A stretch of 64,000 bases of DNA from Dyadobacter sediminis (lineage in GTDB: Bacteria; Bacteroidota; Bacteroidia; Cytophagales; Spirosomataceae): NCBI RefSeq assembly GCF_005860765.1, contig NZ_VCEI01000011.1, positions 992,001 through 1,056,000 on the forward strand, in the 5' to 3' direction. The notes beneath the pieces were generated by a model that did not search any database, was not told the origin of the DNA, and saw nothing but the letters and a program-made list of their open reading frames with translations. Made by a program: the position numbers and the translations under genes. Position 1 is the first letter of the stretch. The number at the start of each line of letters is the position of its first letter. Below are positions 17,863-27,600 of the stretch, piece after piece.

Positions 17863-18678
17863 TTATTTTTTGCTGAAATACTCATTCATAAACAACAGCT
17901 GATACTTGACGGCATGGTTCCAGTACGGCCAGTTATGTGCGCCCGGCTTGGTGATATAATCGTGCGGAATGTTGTTATACAATAGCTTTTCGTGCAGCTT
18001 TTCATTTACCTTGTAAAAGAAATCCTCGGTTCCGCAGTCGATAATCAGCGCAAGTGCATTGGGCTTCAGCAGATGCAGCATATTGATGACCGTATGCTGT
18101 TCCCATCTTTCAGGCTGTTCGGCATAAGAACCGAGTCTTTGTGCCATTTCCCAATTGTTCGGAAACGGCCGGATATCGACACCGCCGCTCATACTTCCGG
18201 CAGCACCGAAAACATCCTGATGCCGGAAAGCCAGATACAATGCGCCGTGACCGCCCATGCTCAAACCGGTAATGGCACGCCCTTTCCGGTCTTTTACCGT
18301 TTTGTATTTGCTGTCAACCCAGCTTACAAGTTCTTTGGAAACGTACGTTTCGTATTGCGACTGGGCATCCACCGGACTGTCCCAGTACCAGCTGCTGTAA
18401 CCACCGTCCGGACATACAATGATCATATGGTACAGATCGGCTGCTGCCTGAAAACCGTTGGCCTTTGTAACCCAGTCGGCATAGTTACCGCTATAGCCAT
18501 GCAGCAAGTATACAACCGGAAATTCTCTGGAAGCATTGTACTGATCCGGTTTGATAACAACAGCTTTAACCGACTTCTTCATGGCATTGCTGTAAGTTTC
18601 CACCGTATCGACCGAGGCAGCCATGGAAATGGAATAGACACCGAACAGGAAAGCAAGCAGCATTAATGTTTTTTTCAT
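17863..18678 (-). CDS. Secreted esterase of the Esterase D / CE1 type
   Basis: A start at 18678 gives 271 residues with a signal peptide (MKKTLMLLAFLFGVYSISMA). The fold is alpha/beta hydrolase of the putative esterase family, with an oxyanion-side VVYLLHGYSGNYADW, nucleophile Ser140 in GLSMGGHGA, and a C-terminal His in PGAHNWPYW. Members include acetylxylan and feruloyl esterases and S-formylglutathione hydrolases; the secretion signal favours a polysaccharide esterase. It is the first gene of the minus-strand run ending at 13201, with 35 bp to the CE15-like gene. A longer start at 18759 is possible but would bury the signal peptide. Confidence 0.85.
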   Translation of the reverse strand: MKKTLMLLAFLFGVYSISMAASVDTVETYSNAMKKSVKAVVIKPDQYNASREFPVVYLLHGYSGNYADWVTKANGFQAAADLYHMIIVCPDGGYSSWYWDSPVDAQSQYETYVSKELVSWVDSKYKTVKDRKGRAITGLSMGGHGALYLAFRHQDVFGAAGSMSGGVDIRPFPNNWEMAQRLGSYAEQPERWEQHTVINMLHLLKPNALALIIDCGTEDFFYKVNEKLHEKLLYNNIPHDYITKPGAHNWPYWNHAVKYQLLFMNEYFSKK

Positions 18679-18866
18679 TGTAACCGGATCAATCTTTTTG
18701 TTACTGTTTTGAGAAAAATCTCTACAACTTGAAGCAAAATTGCTTATTAAAAGATTCAATATTGTAGAATTCTGGGAAAATATAAGGATTTATTTAAACG
18801 TATAATCTGTGGCACCTAAATTGATACAAATGATTTTATTACAAACAACTCAAACACAATAATACA

Positions 18867-19031
18867 ATGGGAAATTTACTTTATACAATCGCTGTCATTC
18901 TGGTCATTCTGTGGCTGATTGGATATTTCGGTTTTGCAAGTTTCGGACTTGGAAACATCATTCACGTACTTCTTGTAATTGCCGTTATTGCAATCATTCT
19001 TCGTTTGATCCGCGGCGACAGAGTTGTGTAA
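18867..19031 (+). CDS. Small lmo0937-type membrane protein
   Basis: A 54-residue frame encodes two membrane helices around a short FASFGLGNIIH turn and ends in RGDRVV. This pattern matches the lmo0937/DUF5670 family of very small membrane proteins found widely in Bacteroidota and other phyla, usually linked to stress conditions. It has its own intrinsic terminator right after the stop and begins a short run of small stress-type genes. Function is unknown. Confidence 0.85.
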   Translation: MGNLLYTIAVILVILWLIGYFGFASFGLGNIIHVLLVIAVIAIILRLIRGDRVV

Positions 19032-19051
19032 AAAACCATTCATATAGCAAC

Positions 19052-19098
19052 GCCCGGAACCTGTGTTTTCAGCAAGGTTCCGGGCTTTTCTTTTTTTG
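19052..19098 (+). terminator. Intrinsic terminator after the small membrane protein
   Basis: GCCCGGAACCT pairs with AGGTTCCGGGC (11 bp) around a 12-base loop, followed by a T-rich tract. Confidence 0.93.
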
Positions 19099-19193
19099 TT
19101 ACCTCCACGTAGATACCGCACGTACCCAAAAATTGGCATAATTGTTTTTACTTTCAGCCATAATAGACGTCGCAATAAACTGTTAAAATCCTG

Positions 19194-19760
19194 ATGATGA
19201 ATACAGATAACGAAAACCAGAACCCAATACCGACATTGGTCAATGCAGCATTTGCAAGCAAAACAGAAGCACAGAAAGCTTATGACGAACTGATATACCG
19301 CGGTTATACGCCGGAAGAAATCAGTGTAGTGATTTCTGATGAGACGCATCGTATCCATCATTCCGGTACTGATCAAGAAAGTACAGCATCTTCGGGCAAA
19401 ACGATGGAAAAGGCCGGAATCGGTTCTGCAATCGGTGGAACAGCCGGCGCAATTGCCGGAGCGGTGGCTGCCATTGGAACTGCGGTCGTAATCCCTCCGT
19501 TGGGAATTGCTGTTGCCGGACCTCTGCTGGCTGCACTGACAGGCGCCGGAGCCGGGGGTGTAACGGGCGGAATAATTGGTGCATTGTCGGCATCGGGCTT
19601 CTCGAAAGAACATGCTGATGCTTATGAATCCGGAATCAAAGACGGCGGCGTTATCTTATCTTTCAAGCCGAGAACTATTGAAGACCGTATTGAAATCATC
19701 ACAGCCTGGAACAATCACGGTGCCCGGCAGCTGCACGGAAACGAAATTTATACAGTCTGA
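19194..19760 (+). CDS. Glycine-rich general stress protein (YflT-like)
   Basis: The 188-residue protein starts with an alpha/beta segment (VNAAFASKTEAQKAYDELIYRGYTPEEISVVIS) typical of the heat-induced stress protein YflT domain. A long Gly/Ala-rich hydrophobic middle follows (about 78-140), of the glycine-zipper kind that can insert in membranes. The C-terminal GGVILSFKPRTIEDRIEIITAW repeats the YflT-like beta strand. Such proteins are usually stress-induced, but the function is unknown. ATG codons occur at both residue 1 and residue 2. Confidence 0.75.
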   Translation: MMNTDNENQNPIPTLVNAAFASKTEAQKAYDELIYRGYTPEEISVVISDETHRIHHSGTDQESTASSGKTMEKAGIGSAIGGTAGAIAGAVAAIGTAVVIPPLGIAVAGPLLAALTGAGAGGVTGGIIGALSASGFSKEHADAYESGIKDGGVILSFKPRTIEDRIEIITAWNNHGARQLHGNEIYTV

Positions 19761-19867
19761 AAATTTATCTTTTTGTGAATCATTTTGATTTGAATACGTT
19801 CTATGCTTATTTCCACTTGCGGAAAACCGTAATCCGTAGAGAATAAACGGGCATAACAACAATATTA

Positions 19868-20152
19868 ATGACGCACGAAAAGGTATTCCAACGCAAAGAC
19901 GGAAGTCAGGTCAAAGTATCGGTATGGTTATATGTACATCAGAGCCAGTGTAACTGGGGGTACCTTATTTTTGTGAAAGAAGCCGGTACTGAAAGGTGGT
20001 TTGACCCGTTCAGTGACCGCGATTACATACTCCGGATTGTAACGCCCAAGATCAGCAAAGGTTCCGAAACGGATTCTTTTGACAATTACGTTACCAAAAA
20101 AGAAATCCTTCAAACTAAAATGGAACTCTGGGAAATGATCAAGCCGAATTAA
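19868..20152 (+). CDS. Hypothetical protein, 94 residues
   Basis: No family was recognised. The product is soluble and mixed alpha/beta, starting EKVFQRKDGSQVKVSVWLYV. Two Trp-containing beta strands (CNWGYLIFV, ERWFDPF) and a helical C-terminus follow. Codon use and position, downstream of the stress-type gene and convergent with tesA 14 bp away, support it as real. Nothing shows a catalytic site or membrane anchor. Confidence 0.6.
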   Translation: MTHEKVFQRKDGSQVKVSVWLYVHQSQCNWGYLIFVKEAGTERWFDPFSDRDYILRIVTPKISKGSETDSFDNYVTKKEILQTKMELWEMIKPN

Positions 20153-20166
20153 GCATACCGGTGCTT

Positions 20167-20853
20167 TCAGAGCAGGTCTTTTATTATTACCCAAACGTTC
20201 TCCGCCAGAATTTTATGTCCTTCCGCAGTCGGATGGATTCCGTCCGGCAGATTGAGCTTTGCCTCGCCTCCTACTCCTTCCAGTAAAAACGGGATCAGGG
20301 TTATATCATTCTTTTTGGCAACATCTGCATAAACTTCACGGAAATCGGATGCATATTTCCGTCCCAGATTCGGCGGGATCTGCATGCCGGCCAGTACCCG
20401 TTTTGCTTCCGGGTATTTTGCATGGACTTTATCCAGAATGGCCTGTAAATTCCTTTTTGTTTCCGAAACCGGAATCCCGCGCAAGCCATCGTTTCCTCCC
20501 AGTTCCAGTATAAAAACGTCCAGCGGCTGTTTCAATAGCCAGTCGATCCGGCTGTTTCCGCCTGAAGTCGTTTCGCCGCTTACACCGGCATTGATTACCT
20601 TATAGTTCAGGCCCAGCGAATCAATGCGTTTCTGGATCAGCCCGACGAATCCCTGCTGCGGATCGTCCAGCCCGTATGCAGCCGTCAGGCTGTTACCGAA
20701 AAATACGATTGTTTTTCTTTTCTCGGCCGGTGCCTTTGCTTCGGCAGGATTATTGATGACTTTATCGGAGGCGTTTTCCTTGTTTTCGCTTTTGCATGAA
20801 AAAAGCAGCGCAGCAACGACAACAAACTGGAACAGTAACCCGGAAAATTTCAT
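20167..20853 (-). CDS. tesA: TesA-like SGNH esterase lipoprotein
   Basis: The 228-residue protein is a lipoprotein (lipobox ALLFSC, Cys20). It carries SGNH hydrolase blocks: block I FFGNSLTAAYG with nucleophile Ser55, block III GGND at 119-122, and block V DGIHPTAEG with the catalytic Asp and His near the C-terminus. This is the multifunctional thioesterase I / arylesterase / lysophospholipase family. It faces away from an ABC ATPase and permease resembling YbbA and YbbP, the same arrangement as E. coli tesA-ybbAP. The true substrate is not known from sequence. Confidence 0.9.
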   Translation of the reverse strand: MKFSGLLFQFVVVAALLFSCKSENKENASDKVINNPAEAKAPAEKRKTIVFFGNSLTAAYGLDDPQQGFVGLIQKRIDSLGLNYKVINAGVSGETTSGGNSRIDWLLKQPLDVFILELGGNDGLRGIPVSETKRNLQAILDKVHAKYPEAKRVLAGMQIPPNLGRKYASDFREVYADVAKKNDITLIPFLLEGVGGEAKLNLPDGIHPTAEGHKILAENVWVIIKDLL

Positions 20854-20885
20854 ATGGAATATACTAGTTAAAAATTTCTAAAAAG

Positions 20886-20904
20886 ACGCGTGTTAAAAAC
20901 GCGT
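20886..20904. promoter_or_regulatory. Paired ACGCGT sites in the divergent tesA-ybbA region
   Basis: Two copies of the palindrome ACGCGT are separated by 7 bases, which also makes an inverted repeat. They lie 33 bp upstream of tesA and about 140 bp upstream of the ABC ATPase. They may form an operator for a dimeric regulator or a small hairpin. Confidence 0.4.
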
Positions 20905-21041
20905 AACGGCACACAAGCCGCTTATTTAGTTTTAAACGCCGTTTACACTATATTTATACGCCACACGGGTCAAAAGAACCAAATTAGGCTGAAAGCAGGT
21001 TTCCGGAACCGGAACTTCTGCGGATGTAAATTTAATAACAA

Positions 21042-21713
21042 TTGATGGATACCATACTCGATCTGAAACAGGTAAGTAAAATATATAAAAGTGGAGAACG
21101 TACCCTGACCGTTCTGGATAATATCCATTTCTCCATAGCAGCACAATCCACATTATCCATTGTAGGACCTTCCGGAAGCGGAAAAACGACATTGCTCGGT
21201 TTGTGCGCCGGACTCGACCGGTCTACTTCCGGAACGGTCGAACTGCACGGAACGAAATTGAACGGGCTGAACGAAGACCAGCTTGCGGCAGTCCGGAACC
21301 GGTATGTCGGTTTTATTTTCCAGAACTTTCAACTGTTGCCGACACTGACAGCCCTTGAAAATGTGATGGTTCCGCTTGAACTCCGGGGCGAAAAAAACAT
21401 CAGGCCGCGTGCACTGGACTTGCTTGATAAAGTCGGGCTTGCAGAACGCAGTCATCATTATCCAACGCAACTCAGCGGCGGCGAACAGCAGCGCGTTTCG
21501 CTGGCACGCGCATTTTCCAATCAACCGCGTATTTTATTTGCCGACGAACCGACCGGAAATCTCGATGCCGAAACAAGCGAGAAGGTTGTGAAGCTGCTTT
21601 TTGACCTGAACAGAGAAGCCGGCACCACACTGGTGCTCGTCACGCATGACCTTGACCTTGCTGCAAAAACGCAGCGCATCATCCAAATCAAAGGCGGCAA
21701 AATTGTTGAATAA
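21042..21713 (+). CDS. ybbA: ABC transporter ATP-binding protein, YbbA/LolD-like
   Basis: The 223-residue ATPase has Walker A GPSGSGKT (42-49), a Q-loop at Gln94, signature LSGGE (144-148), Walker B ILFADEP (164-170), and the switch His near VLVTHDL. It belongs to the MacB/LolD/YbbA group that drives mechanotransmission permeases rather than ordinary import. The permease follows after 9 bp, so the two are cotranscribed. The TesA-like esterase is divergent. YbbAP-type systems are thought to extract lipids or hydrophobic compounds; this is known for relatives, not shown here. Confidence 0.92.
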   Translation: MMDTILDLKQVSKIYKSGERTLTVLDNIHFSIAAQSTLSIVGPSGSGKTTLLGLCAGLDRSTSGTVELHGTKLNGLNEDQLAAVRNRYVGFIFQNFQLLPTLTALENVMVPLELRGEKNIRPRALDLLDKVGLAERSHHYPTQLSGGEQQRVSLARAFSNQPRILFADEPTGNLDAETSEKVVKLLFDLNREAGTTLVLVTHDLDLAAKTQRIIQIKGGKIVE

Positions 21714-21722
21714 ACAGAAAAA

Positions 21723-24266
21723 ATGAATCAGAATAAACTGAATTTTCCGTGGCTGCTGCAAATGGCATGGCGCGACAGCCGCAAAAACCGTTCACGCCTG
21801 CTGCTGTTTATTTCATCGATCATACTTGGCATAGCTGCACTGGTTGCCATTTATTCACTCGGCGACAACCTCAGACAAAACATTGACGAACAGGCTGCAA
21901 CGCTTATTGGTGCTGATCTTGCATTGTACGGCAATAAACCTGTAACAGGCAAATCCAAAGCCTTTGTGGATTCCCTAAGCAAAACCCGCTCGGAAGAACG
22001 AAGCTTTGCGTCCATGATCTACTTTACAAAAGGCGGCGGCAACCGGCTTGCGCAGGTAAAAGCCATGGAAGGCGGTTATCCCTATTACGGAAAGTTCGAA
22101 ACGGTTCCGGTTACGGCCGAAAAAACCTTCCGCACCAGAAAAGAAGCTTTGGTGGATCAGGCGCTGATGCTGCAATATCAGGCGAAAGTCGGGGATTCCA
22201 TTAAAATCGGAGAAGTAACGTTCGGCATTGCAGGAATTCTGGAAAAAGCACCGGGCTCCACGGGACTGACGAGCACTGTTGCGCCTACGGTTTACATTCC
22301 GATGCAATACCTTAAGCAGACCGGACTGATGCAGAAAGGCAGCCGCGTTGCATATCGGTATTATTTCAGATTTCCTGCGAATGTAAATGTTGAAAAACTT
22401 GCCAAAAAACTGGAACCCCGATTCGAAGCATTCGATCTTGATTACAAAACCGTGCAGGGTCAAAAAGAAGATACGGGAAGATCTTTCAAAGATTTGACCC
22501 GGTTTCTGGCGTTGGTCGGTTTTGTGGCATTGCTGCTTGGCTGTATCGGCGTGGCGAGCGCCATTCATATTTACATCCGCGAAAAGCTCAGTTCCATTGC
22601 CATATTAAGGTGTTTGGGTGTAAAAGCCTCGCAGGCATTTCTGATTTATGTGATCCAGATCGCATGCATAGGCATTCTGGGATCCGTACTCGGTGCTGTC
22701 CTCGGCACTGCAATCCAGCAGTTTTTGCCTTTGGTCATCAAAGACTTTCTGCCGTTTGAGCTCACGACGGACATTTCCTGGCAGGCTATCGGGCAGGGAC
22801 TTGCCATTGGCGTGCTGATTTCCATTTTGTTTGCACTGCCGCCGCTTGTTTCCATTCGCAAGGTTTCCCCGTTGAACGTACTCCGGTCTTCAGCCGATGC
22901 GGCCAATCCTGCCAAAGATCCGCTTGCATGGGCATTATACGGTCTTATTGTTCTGTTCATTTTCGGGTTTTCCTATCTGCAAATGCGTACGTGGACCGAA
23001 GCGCTGATTTTCACCGGTGGCATACTGGGTGCATTTCTGATACTTTATGCAACCGCAAGTCTGCTTACATGGCTTGTGCGGAGGTTCTTCCCGGCTTCAT
23101 GGAGTTATTTGTGGCGGCAGGGACTTGCCAATCTGTACCGTCCCAACAACCAGACGGCCATTCTGATCGTTTCCATCGGACTGGGGACTGCGCTTGTTTG
23201 TACGTTGTTTTTTACACAGGATATATTGTTGCAGCGCGTTCAGCTTTCCACCAGCGGCAATCAGCCGAACATTGTCCTTTTTGACATTCAGAATAACCAG
23301 AAAGAAGCCGTACTTGCCATAGCAAAGGCACAGCATGTTCCGGTTAATCAAAGCGTTTCCATTGTTAACATGCGGCTGGAAGAAGTCAATGGCCGTACTG
23401 CAGCCGACTTTGAAGGCGATACAACAGCCGAACAGTCGCGGCGCATTTTCGGACGGGAATACCGCGTTACTTTCCGGGACTCAACGACTTCCACCGAAAA
23501 AATCACCAAAGGAAAATGGCAGGGCGTTTATCATCCTTCTTCTGCGTTCATCCCGATTTCGCTCGAAGAAGGCTTTGCCAACAGAAGCCGGATCGAACTG
23601 GGCGATACGATGGTCTTTAATGTGCAGGGAACCATGATGTCAACGGTCGTTTCCAGTTTCCGCGAAGTTAACTGGGGCGAAGTCCAGACGAATTTTCTGG
23701 TAGTTTTTCCAAAAGGCGTGCTCGAGGAAGCGCCGCAGTTTCATGTGATGCTCACGCATGTGCCCGATCCGCAGACGTCCGCTTCTTTTCAGCAGGCCAT
23801 CGTACGGCAGTTTCCCAACATTTCCATCATTGACCTTGCACTTGTACTGCGCGTTCTGGACGATATCTTTAACAAGATAGGCTTTGTAATCCGTTTTATG
23901 GCGGGTTTCAGCATCCTGACCGGCATCATCGTTCTCATTGCATCCGTGCTGATCAGCAAATACCAGCGCTTGCAGGAAAGTGTGCTTTTAAGGACGCTGG
24001 GAGCCAGCCGGAAACAGATTTTCGCCATTACTGCACTCGAATATTTTTTCCTCGGCTCACTGGCCGCATTAACGGGAATTCTGCTTTCGCTTGCCGGAAG
24101 CTGGTCACTGGCAAAGTTCAGTTTTGAAGCGGAATTCAAGCCTGATGCATGGCCGGTAATTGCCGTATTCCTGTTCGTTTCGCTGATGACGGTATTGATC
24201 GGACTTGTCAACAGCCGCGGTATTTTGTCGCGGCCGCCGCTGGAAGTTCTGCGTCAGGATGTCTAG
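21723..24266 (+). CDS. ybbP: ABC transporter permease with FtsX domains, YbbP-like
   Basis: The 847-residue protein has an N-terminal helix, a large periplasmic domain, then two FtsX-type blocks of three or more helices each. The first is near residues 255-385 (LVGFVALLLGCIGVASAIHIYIREK) and the second near 725-840. This duplicated FtsX layout of about 800 residues matches E. coli YbbP rather than MacB. The protein works with the ATPase encoded 9 bp upstream and probably with the divergent TesA-like lipoprotein. No terminator is clear downstream. Confidence 0.88.
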   Translation: MNQNKLNFPWLLQMAWRDSRKNRSRLLLFISSIILGIAALVAIYSLGDNLRQNIDEQAATLIGADLALYGNKPVTGKSKAFVDSLSKTRSEERSFASMIYFTKGGGNRLAQVKAMEGGYPYYGKFETVPVTAEKTFRTRKEALVDQALMLQYQAKVGDSIKIGEVTFGIAGILEKAPGSTGLTSTVAPTVYIPMQYLKQTGLMQKGSRVAYRYYFRFPANVNVEKLAKKLEPRFEAFDLDYKTVQGQKEDTGRSFKDLTRFLALVGFVALLLGCIGVASAIHIYIREKLSSIAILRCLGVKASQAFLIYVIQIACIGILGSVLGAVLGTAIQQFLPLVIKDFLPFELTTDISWQAIGQGLAIGVLISILFALPPLVSIRKVSPLNVLRSSADAANPAKDPLAWALYGLIVLFIFGFSYLQMRTWTEALIFTGGILGAFLILYATASLLTWLVRRFFPASWSYLWRQGLANLYRPNNQTAILIVSIGLGTALVCTLFFTQDILLQRVQLSTSGNQPNIVLFDIQNNQKEAVLAIAKAQHVPVNQSVSIVNMRLEEVNGRTAADFEGDTTAEQSRRIFGREYRVTFRDSTTSTEKITKGKWQGVYHPSSAFIPISLEEGFANRSRIELGDTMVFNVQGTMMSTVVSSFREVNWGEVQTNFLVVFPKGVLEEAPQFHVMLTHVPDPQTSASFQQAIVRQFPNISIIDLALVLRVLDDIFNKIGFVIRFMAGFSILTGIIVLIASVLISKYQRLQESVLLRTLGASRKQIFAITALEYFFLGSLAALTGILLSLAGSWSLAKFSFEAEFKPDAWPVIAVFLFVSLMTVLIGLVNSRGILSRPPLEVLRQDV

Positions 24267-24509
24267 ATTATTAACATAGACAGCAAACCCTGAAACTTGG
24301 AAATCTGCAAAATCCCGCGATTTTCCGTTTGTGGAATTAACAATTTGTTAAAACAGGATTACAGTATAATTAACCTGTAAATCCGATTTTTGCGCGCCGC
24401 AGCTCACTTTATGGCTTTGGACGTAAAATAACATGGAATGAATCATGATCACTACTTTTACTTCTTAATAACAGGATTATTCCCATACAATTTATTCTTA
24501 AAAATATTT

Positions 24510-24519
24510 CAAACGTTTG
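24510..24519. promoter_or_regulatory. LacI-type operator, copy 1 upstream of susC
   Basis: Palindrome CAAACGTTTG followed by CA, in the context TTTCAAACGTTTGCA. Its centre is exactly 20 bp from copy 2, two DNA turns, so two dimers could sit on one face. The same palindrome lies between the LacI gene and iolB. Confidence 0.8.
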
Positions 24520-24529
24520 CATAAAATTT

Positions 24530-24539
24530 CAAACGTTTG
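24530..24539. promoter_or_regulatory. LacI-type operator, copy 2 upstream of susC
   Basis: Second CAAACGTTTG in the same flanking context. Its right half supplies the TTTG of the presumed -33 element, so binding should block or alter transcription of susCD. Confidence 0.8.
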
Positions 24540-24674
24540 CAAGGCGTCGCTTCCTTTTTATAATAAATATTTTAAAAATACAATTTGTACTCTTGTACAA
24601 AAACAACTGCCCGAGGATTTCACAATCCGGAACACTCACAGATTTAACTCAATTCAATCCATCAGTTTACAATT

Positions 24675-27600
24675 ATGAAACGAACTTTAACGCAACCAGT
24701 CAGAACCGGAAGGATGCGAAGCTGTCTGCTGCATGCGACCATGCTCTGCAGCATGCATGCATGGGCATCGGCCGGAACTCCGGCTTTTGAAATTCCTGCG
24801 CCTGAAAAACCGGCAGAACGTGTTCATCGGAGCATGCACATGTCAATGGAAATAACACTGACCGGCAAAGTGCTTACCGACGGCACCGCGGAAGGACTGC
24901 CGGGCGTAACGGTTGTCATTTCCGATGTGAACGGGGGCAACAAACAGGGTGCTACGACTGACGAATCCGGCGTTTTCAGCTTCCCGAATTTGCAGACAGA
25001 TGCCAGATACAATCTGGAATTCAGCTACATAGGATATGAAAAACAGTCGGTCAATAACTTTCTACTGACGGAAGCAAACAGCCGTTCCATCGAAATCAAG
25101 CTGAAAGAATCGGCTTCCAGCCTGAACGAAGTCGTTGTTGTAGGTTATGGCAGCACGGAAAAAAAGGATGTAACCGGTTCGGTAAAATCGCTGAAAAGCG
25201 CTGATTTCAATGCCGGGATTATCAATTCGCCTGAACAGCTTTTTCAGGGAAAAGTAGCCGGTGTAAACGTTACTTCTGCAACCGGTGAGCCGGGCGCAGC
25301 GTTACAGATCGCTGTTCGCGGACCGGGCAGCGTTCGTTCCGGAAGCACGCCTTTGTTTGTGGTGGACGGCATGGCGCTGGACAATTCGGCGACGGGCGGC
25401 GCCATGAACCCGATGAGCTTTCTGAACCCGCAGGATATCGAATCCATTGATGTGCTGAAAGATGCTTCGGCAACGGCCATTTACGGTTCCAGAGGTGCAA
25501 ACGGGGTAATCCTGATTACTACGAAAAAAGGCAAATCGGGCCGTTCCATGGTGACTTACTCCGGCAATATCGGTTTTTCCAAAATGGCCAGGCCGCTGGA
25601 AGTACTGACTGCCGACGAGTTCCGCACCGAAGTTCCGCGACTGGACGGAAGCCTTATTGACAAAGGCGCCAATACGGACTGGCAAAAAGAAATCTCACGC
25701 GTGGCACAGACACAGAACCATAATGTCTCCTTGGCCGGCGGTACGGACAAGCTGAGCTATTTCGGCTCTTTCGGAGCACAGAAGCAGGAAGGTATCCTGA
25801 AAAACAATCAGCTGAACCGCTATACCGGAAGGATCAACATCAATCAGAAAATTCTTGATGACCGCGTCAGCATTGATGTAAACCTGAATGCCACCAATAT
25901 CCGCAACGAGCGCCCTCCTATCCAGTCTCTGATCGGAAGCGCGATTTCTGCCAACCCGACTTATCCGGCATATGATGCCAACGGAAATCCGTTCAAATAT
26001 CAGGACGGAACAAACCCGCTGATCACGCTCGGCCTTGAAAAAGACATTACGACTACAAACCGCGTACTCGGAAATATTTCTCCTTCGGTAACAATTATCA
26101 AAGGTTTGGTTTACAAGCTGAATTTCGGGATTGACAATACGACTTCTGTTCAGGATATTCAGTCGCTCGGCAATCTGGAACCGCAGCAGGACGGACGCCT
26201 GGAAACGATCAGCAAGAACAACAGCAACAGGCTGATTGAAAATTACCTTACCTATACTTTTGACAAGAACAAGCATAATTTCTCTGCCCTTGCCGGACAT
26301 TCATATCAACGGTTTTTTATCCAGACCAGAACTTCCAGCATCAATAAATTTCCGGTTTCCGATCTTGAACCGATTTACAATCCCGGACTTGGACAGGACC
26401 TTACGCTGGTGAACAACAGACCGACTGGAAGTGCCACGCGAAACGAACTTCAGTCTTTCTTTTCCAGGATCAATTATCAGTATAACGATAAATATCTGCT
26501 GACAGCGACTGTCCGCGTGGATGGTTCTTCCAAATTCGGAAGCAACAACAAATACGGCGTATTCCCTTCCTTCTCGGCAGGATGGCGTATCTCGGAGGAG
26601 AATTTCCTGAAATCTTCCGCGTTCAACGATCTTAAACTGAGAGCTGGCTGGGGCCGTACCGGAAACCAGGAAATCCCTTCCAAAATCACGCAGGCGCTGT
26701 TTTCGTCTTCAACGGCAGGAAACGTAAGCTACCCGATCTTCAACAACGGAACGTATCCGGCAGGAACTTCCTATTCACGGCTTGCGAACCCGAACATTCA
26801 GTGGGAAGTTTCCTCACAAACGGACGTAGGACTTGATTTCGGGTTGTTCAAAGGTGCTTTGAGCGGAGCCGTTGATTATTTCCATAAAGTTTCAAGAGAT
26901 ATTTTGCTGGAAGTTATCCCGACCGATCCGGTTCAGCCGGCGGGCACATACTGGACCAATGTGGGTGATATGAAAATCGTAAATCAGGGAACAGAATTGG
27001 ATCTGAACTTCCGCCGCGTGCTGGGCAGCGGCCTGCGCTACGAAATCGGCGGTAACGTGACTTTCATTAAAAACAACGTTGAGAATTCCCCTTATTCGGT
27101 TATTCCTTCGGGTTCTGCGCAAGGTTCCGGGCTTACTTCGGCTACCATCAACGGCTACCTCAACGGCGAACCGATCGGAACATTTTTCCTGAAAGAGTGG
27201 ACGGGTTTTGATGAAAACGGAATCAATTCATTCCGCGATCTGGACGGCGACGGCATCATTACGGACAAGGACCGCATCGCCGCGGGCACCGCTTTGCCGA
27301 CCAAAATGTTCAGCGTAAACGGTAACATCGCATACAAAGGTTTTGATCTGACAGCCAATTTCAACGGCGTTGCCGGGAACAAGGTTTACGACAACACGGC
27401 CAACTCCGCCTTTTACAAACTCCGGCTTTCCAAAGGACTGAATGTTACCAAAGAAGCACTCGCCGAATCCGCAGAATCCGTTAACAACTCCGCGCCGGTT
27501 TCCACACGTTACCTTAAAAACGGCAATTATTTCAGGCTTAACAACCTGGCGCTCGGCTATAACCTCAACACGACAGCATTGGGAATCAACAAATGGGTAC

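Larger units (their letters stand above)
24267..24674. promoter_or_regulatory. Regulatory region upstream of susC
   Basis: This 408-bp gene-free stretch carries two LacI-type operators (separate entries). The last TTTG of the second operator (24536-24539) stands 19 bp before TATAATAA at 24559, which fits Bacteroidota -33/-7 spacing although the -7 box is imperfect. A small inverted repeat (TTTGTAC-TCTT-GTACAAA, 24584-24601) lies in the probable leader. No reading frame is supported. Confidence 0.6.

Noticed and set aside
24300..24330. Terminator after the YbbP-like gene
   Set aside because: The stem AAAATC/GATTTT is short and has no T-run, so it is not convincing.
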